Source: Streptomyces zhihengii
GTDB lineage: Bacteria > Actinomycetota > Actinomycetes > Streptomycetales > Streptomycetaceae
DNA length: 64,000 nt
Direction: 5' to 3'
Assembly: GCF_016919245.1 (NCBI RefSeq)
Contig: NZ_JAFEJA010000003.1
Span: forward strand, 554,215-618,214
Position 1 is the stretch's first letter, and each line of letters opens with the position of its first letter. Below, one piece after another: positions 63,763 through 64,000 of the stretch. Below the pieces are notes generated by a model that was not told where the DNA came from, ran no database searches, and saw only the letters and a list, made by a program, of their open reading frames with translations. Made by a program: the position numbers and the translations under genes.

Positions 63763-64000
63763 TTACACCCAGTCGATGCCGAGAGCGGCGAGTCGGCTGC
63801 GCTGTTCCTCGCTGAGCCCGGCGCGTCTGCTGCGGGTGTTCGATACCCACACACCCAGCTTCACCGGCCCGCCCGGGGTCTGTTCGACCCACGAGCGGGG
63901 GACCACGGTGCGGTCTTCGCGTTCGATGTACTGGGCGAGTGCGGTGATCCCGCGTTCGAATGCCGCGCTCGCTCCGGCCCCCGCCTGCTTCCCGCGCGCT
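63763..64000 (-). CDS. C-terminus of helicase-associated protein, cut by window edge
   Basis: The minus-strand frame ends VWVSNTRSRRAGLSEEQRSR then LAALGIDWV and TAA at 63763-63765. Before that come AAFERGITALAQYIEREDRT and VVPRSWVEQTPGGPVKLG. The W- and GxxLG-rich repeat is that of helicase-associated domains at the end of large Streptomyces helicases. The start and helicase core lie beyond 64000. Confidence 0.75.
   Translation of the reverse strand, partial: ARGKQAGAGASAAFERGITALAQYIEREDRTVVPRSWVEQTPGGPVKLGVWVSNTRSRRAGLSEEQRSRLAALGIDWV

Noticed and set aside
1..64000. tRNA, rRNA or riboswitch genes
   Set aside because: No anticodon-arm, T-loop or conserved rRNA stretches were noticed by eye; a covariance search was not possible.

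Overview
The window is high-GC DNA with GTG/TTG starts and GGAGG-type ribosome sites. Its families (a SigB/SigF-type sigma factor, XRE-TPR regulators, a type VII secretion effector set, many lineage-typical hypotheticals) point to a Streptomyces or close relative. No rRNA, tRNA or housekeeping operon was seen. The mix of orphan CRISPR arrays, broken transposons, phage- or plasmid-like fragments, nucleases and a mobilisation locus suggests an accessory region such as a chromosome arm, an integrated element or a large plasmid.

Layout. 1-8.7 kb: a GNAT fragment, hypotheticals, a three-gene operon with an HTH/sigma-like fusion, and a secreted HNH/DUF1524 nuclease. 9.6-13.5 kb: an ATPase stub, a Ser/Thr kinase, and a frameshifted LysR gene divergent from a PhzF-family gene. 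14.1-16.3 kb: a type VII secretion-like trio with a putative lytic transglycosylase. 19.2-20.7 kb: a sigma factor and a MarR regulator. 21-29.5 kb: a helicase-nuclease, an HNH protein and a giant NACHT-like ATPase with a C-terminal nuclease, read here as a defence island. 29.6-36.5 kb: gene debris (helicase-associated tail, phage-like pieces, Tn554-type remnants) around an intact low-GC ApeA/HEPN gene. 36.7-37.6 kb: an IS5-family element. 38.1-49.2 kb: four blocks of type I-E-like CRISPR repeats with no cas gene, a duplicated flank carrying a small gene, a radical SAM-methyltransferase pair, an EVE-like remnant and a HEPN-like gene. 50-54 kb: an XRE-TPR regulator, a GNAT and associated hypotheticals. 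54.4-59.9 kb: a P-loop ATPase, a DUF4365-like protein and a minus-strand run of three nuclease-family genes (PD-(D/E)XK with Zn ribbon, CoiA-like, Mrr-like). 60.2-63.5 kb: an oriT-like inverted repeat, mobC-like, HUH relaxase and a downstream mob gene. Right edge: the C-terminus of a helicase-associated protein.

How the genes work together. Several modules look like anti-phage or anti-plasmid functions: the HNH/NACHT-nuclease pair, the helicase-nuclease, ApeA, the second HEPN protein, and the Mrr/CoiA/Zn-nuclease cluster. They lie among mobility genes, as is common in defence islands. The CRISPR blocks appear to be relics that have recombined.

Caution: about ten otherwise coherent genes are split by one-base shifts, several in short C/G runs. 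This may be real decay or sequencing error. Functions are assigned from motifs read by eye; no database search was possible.
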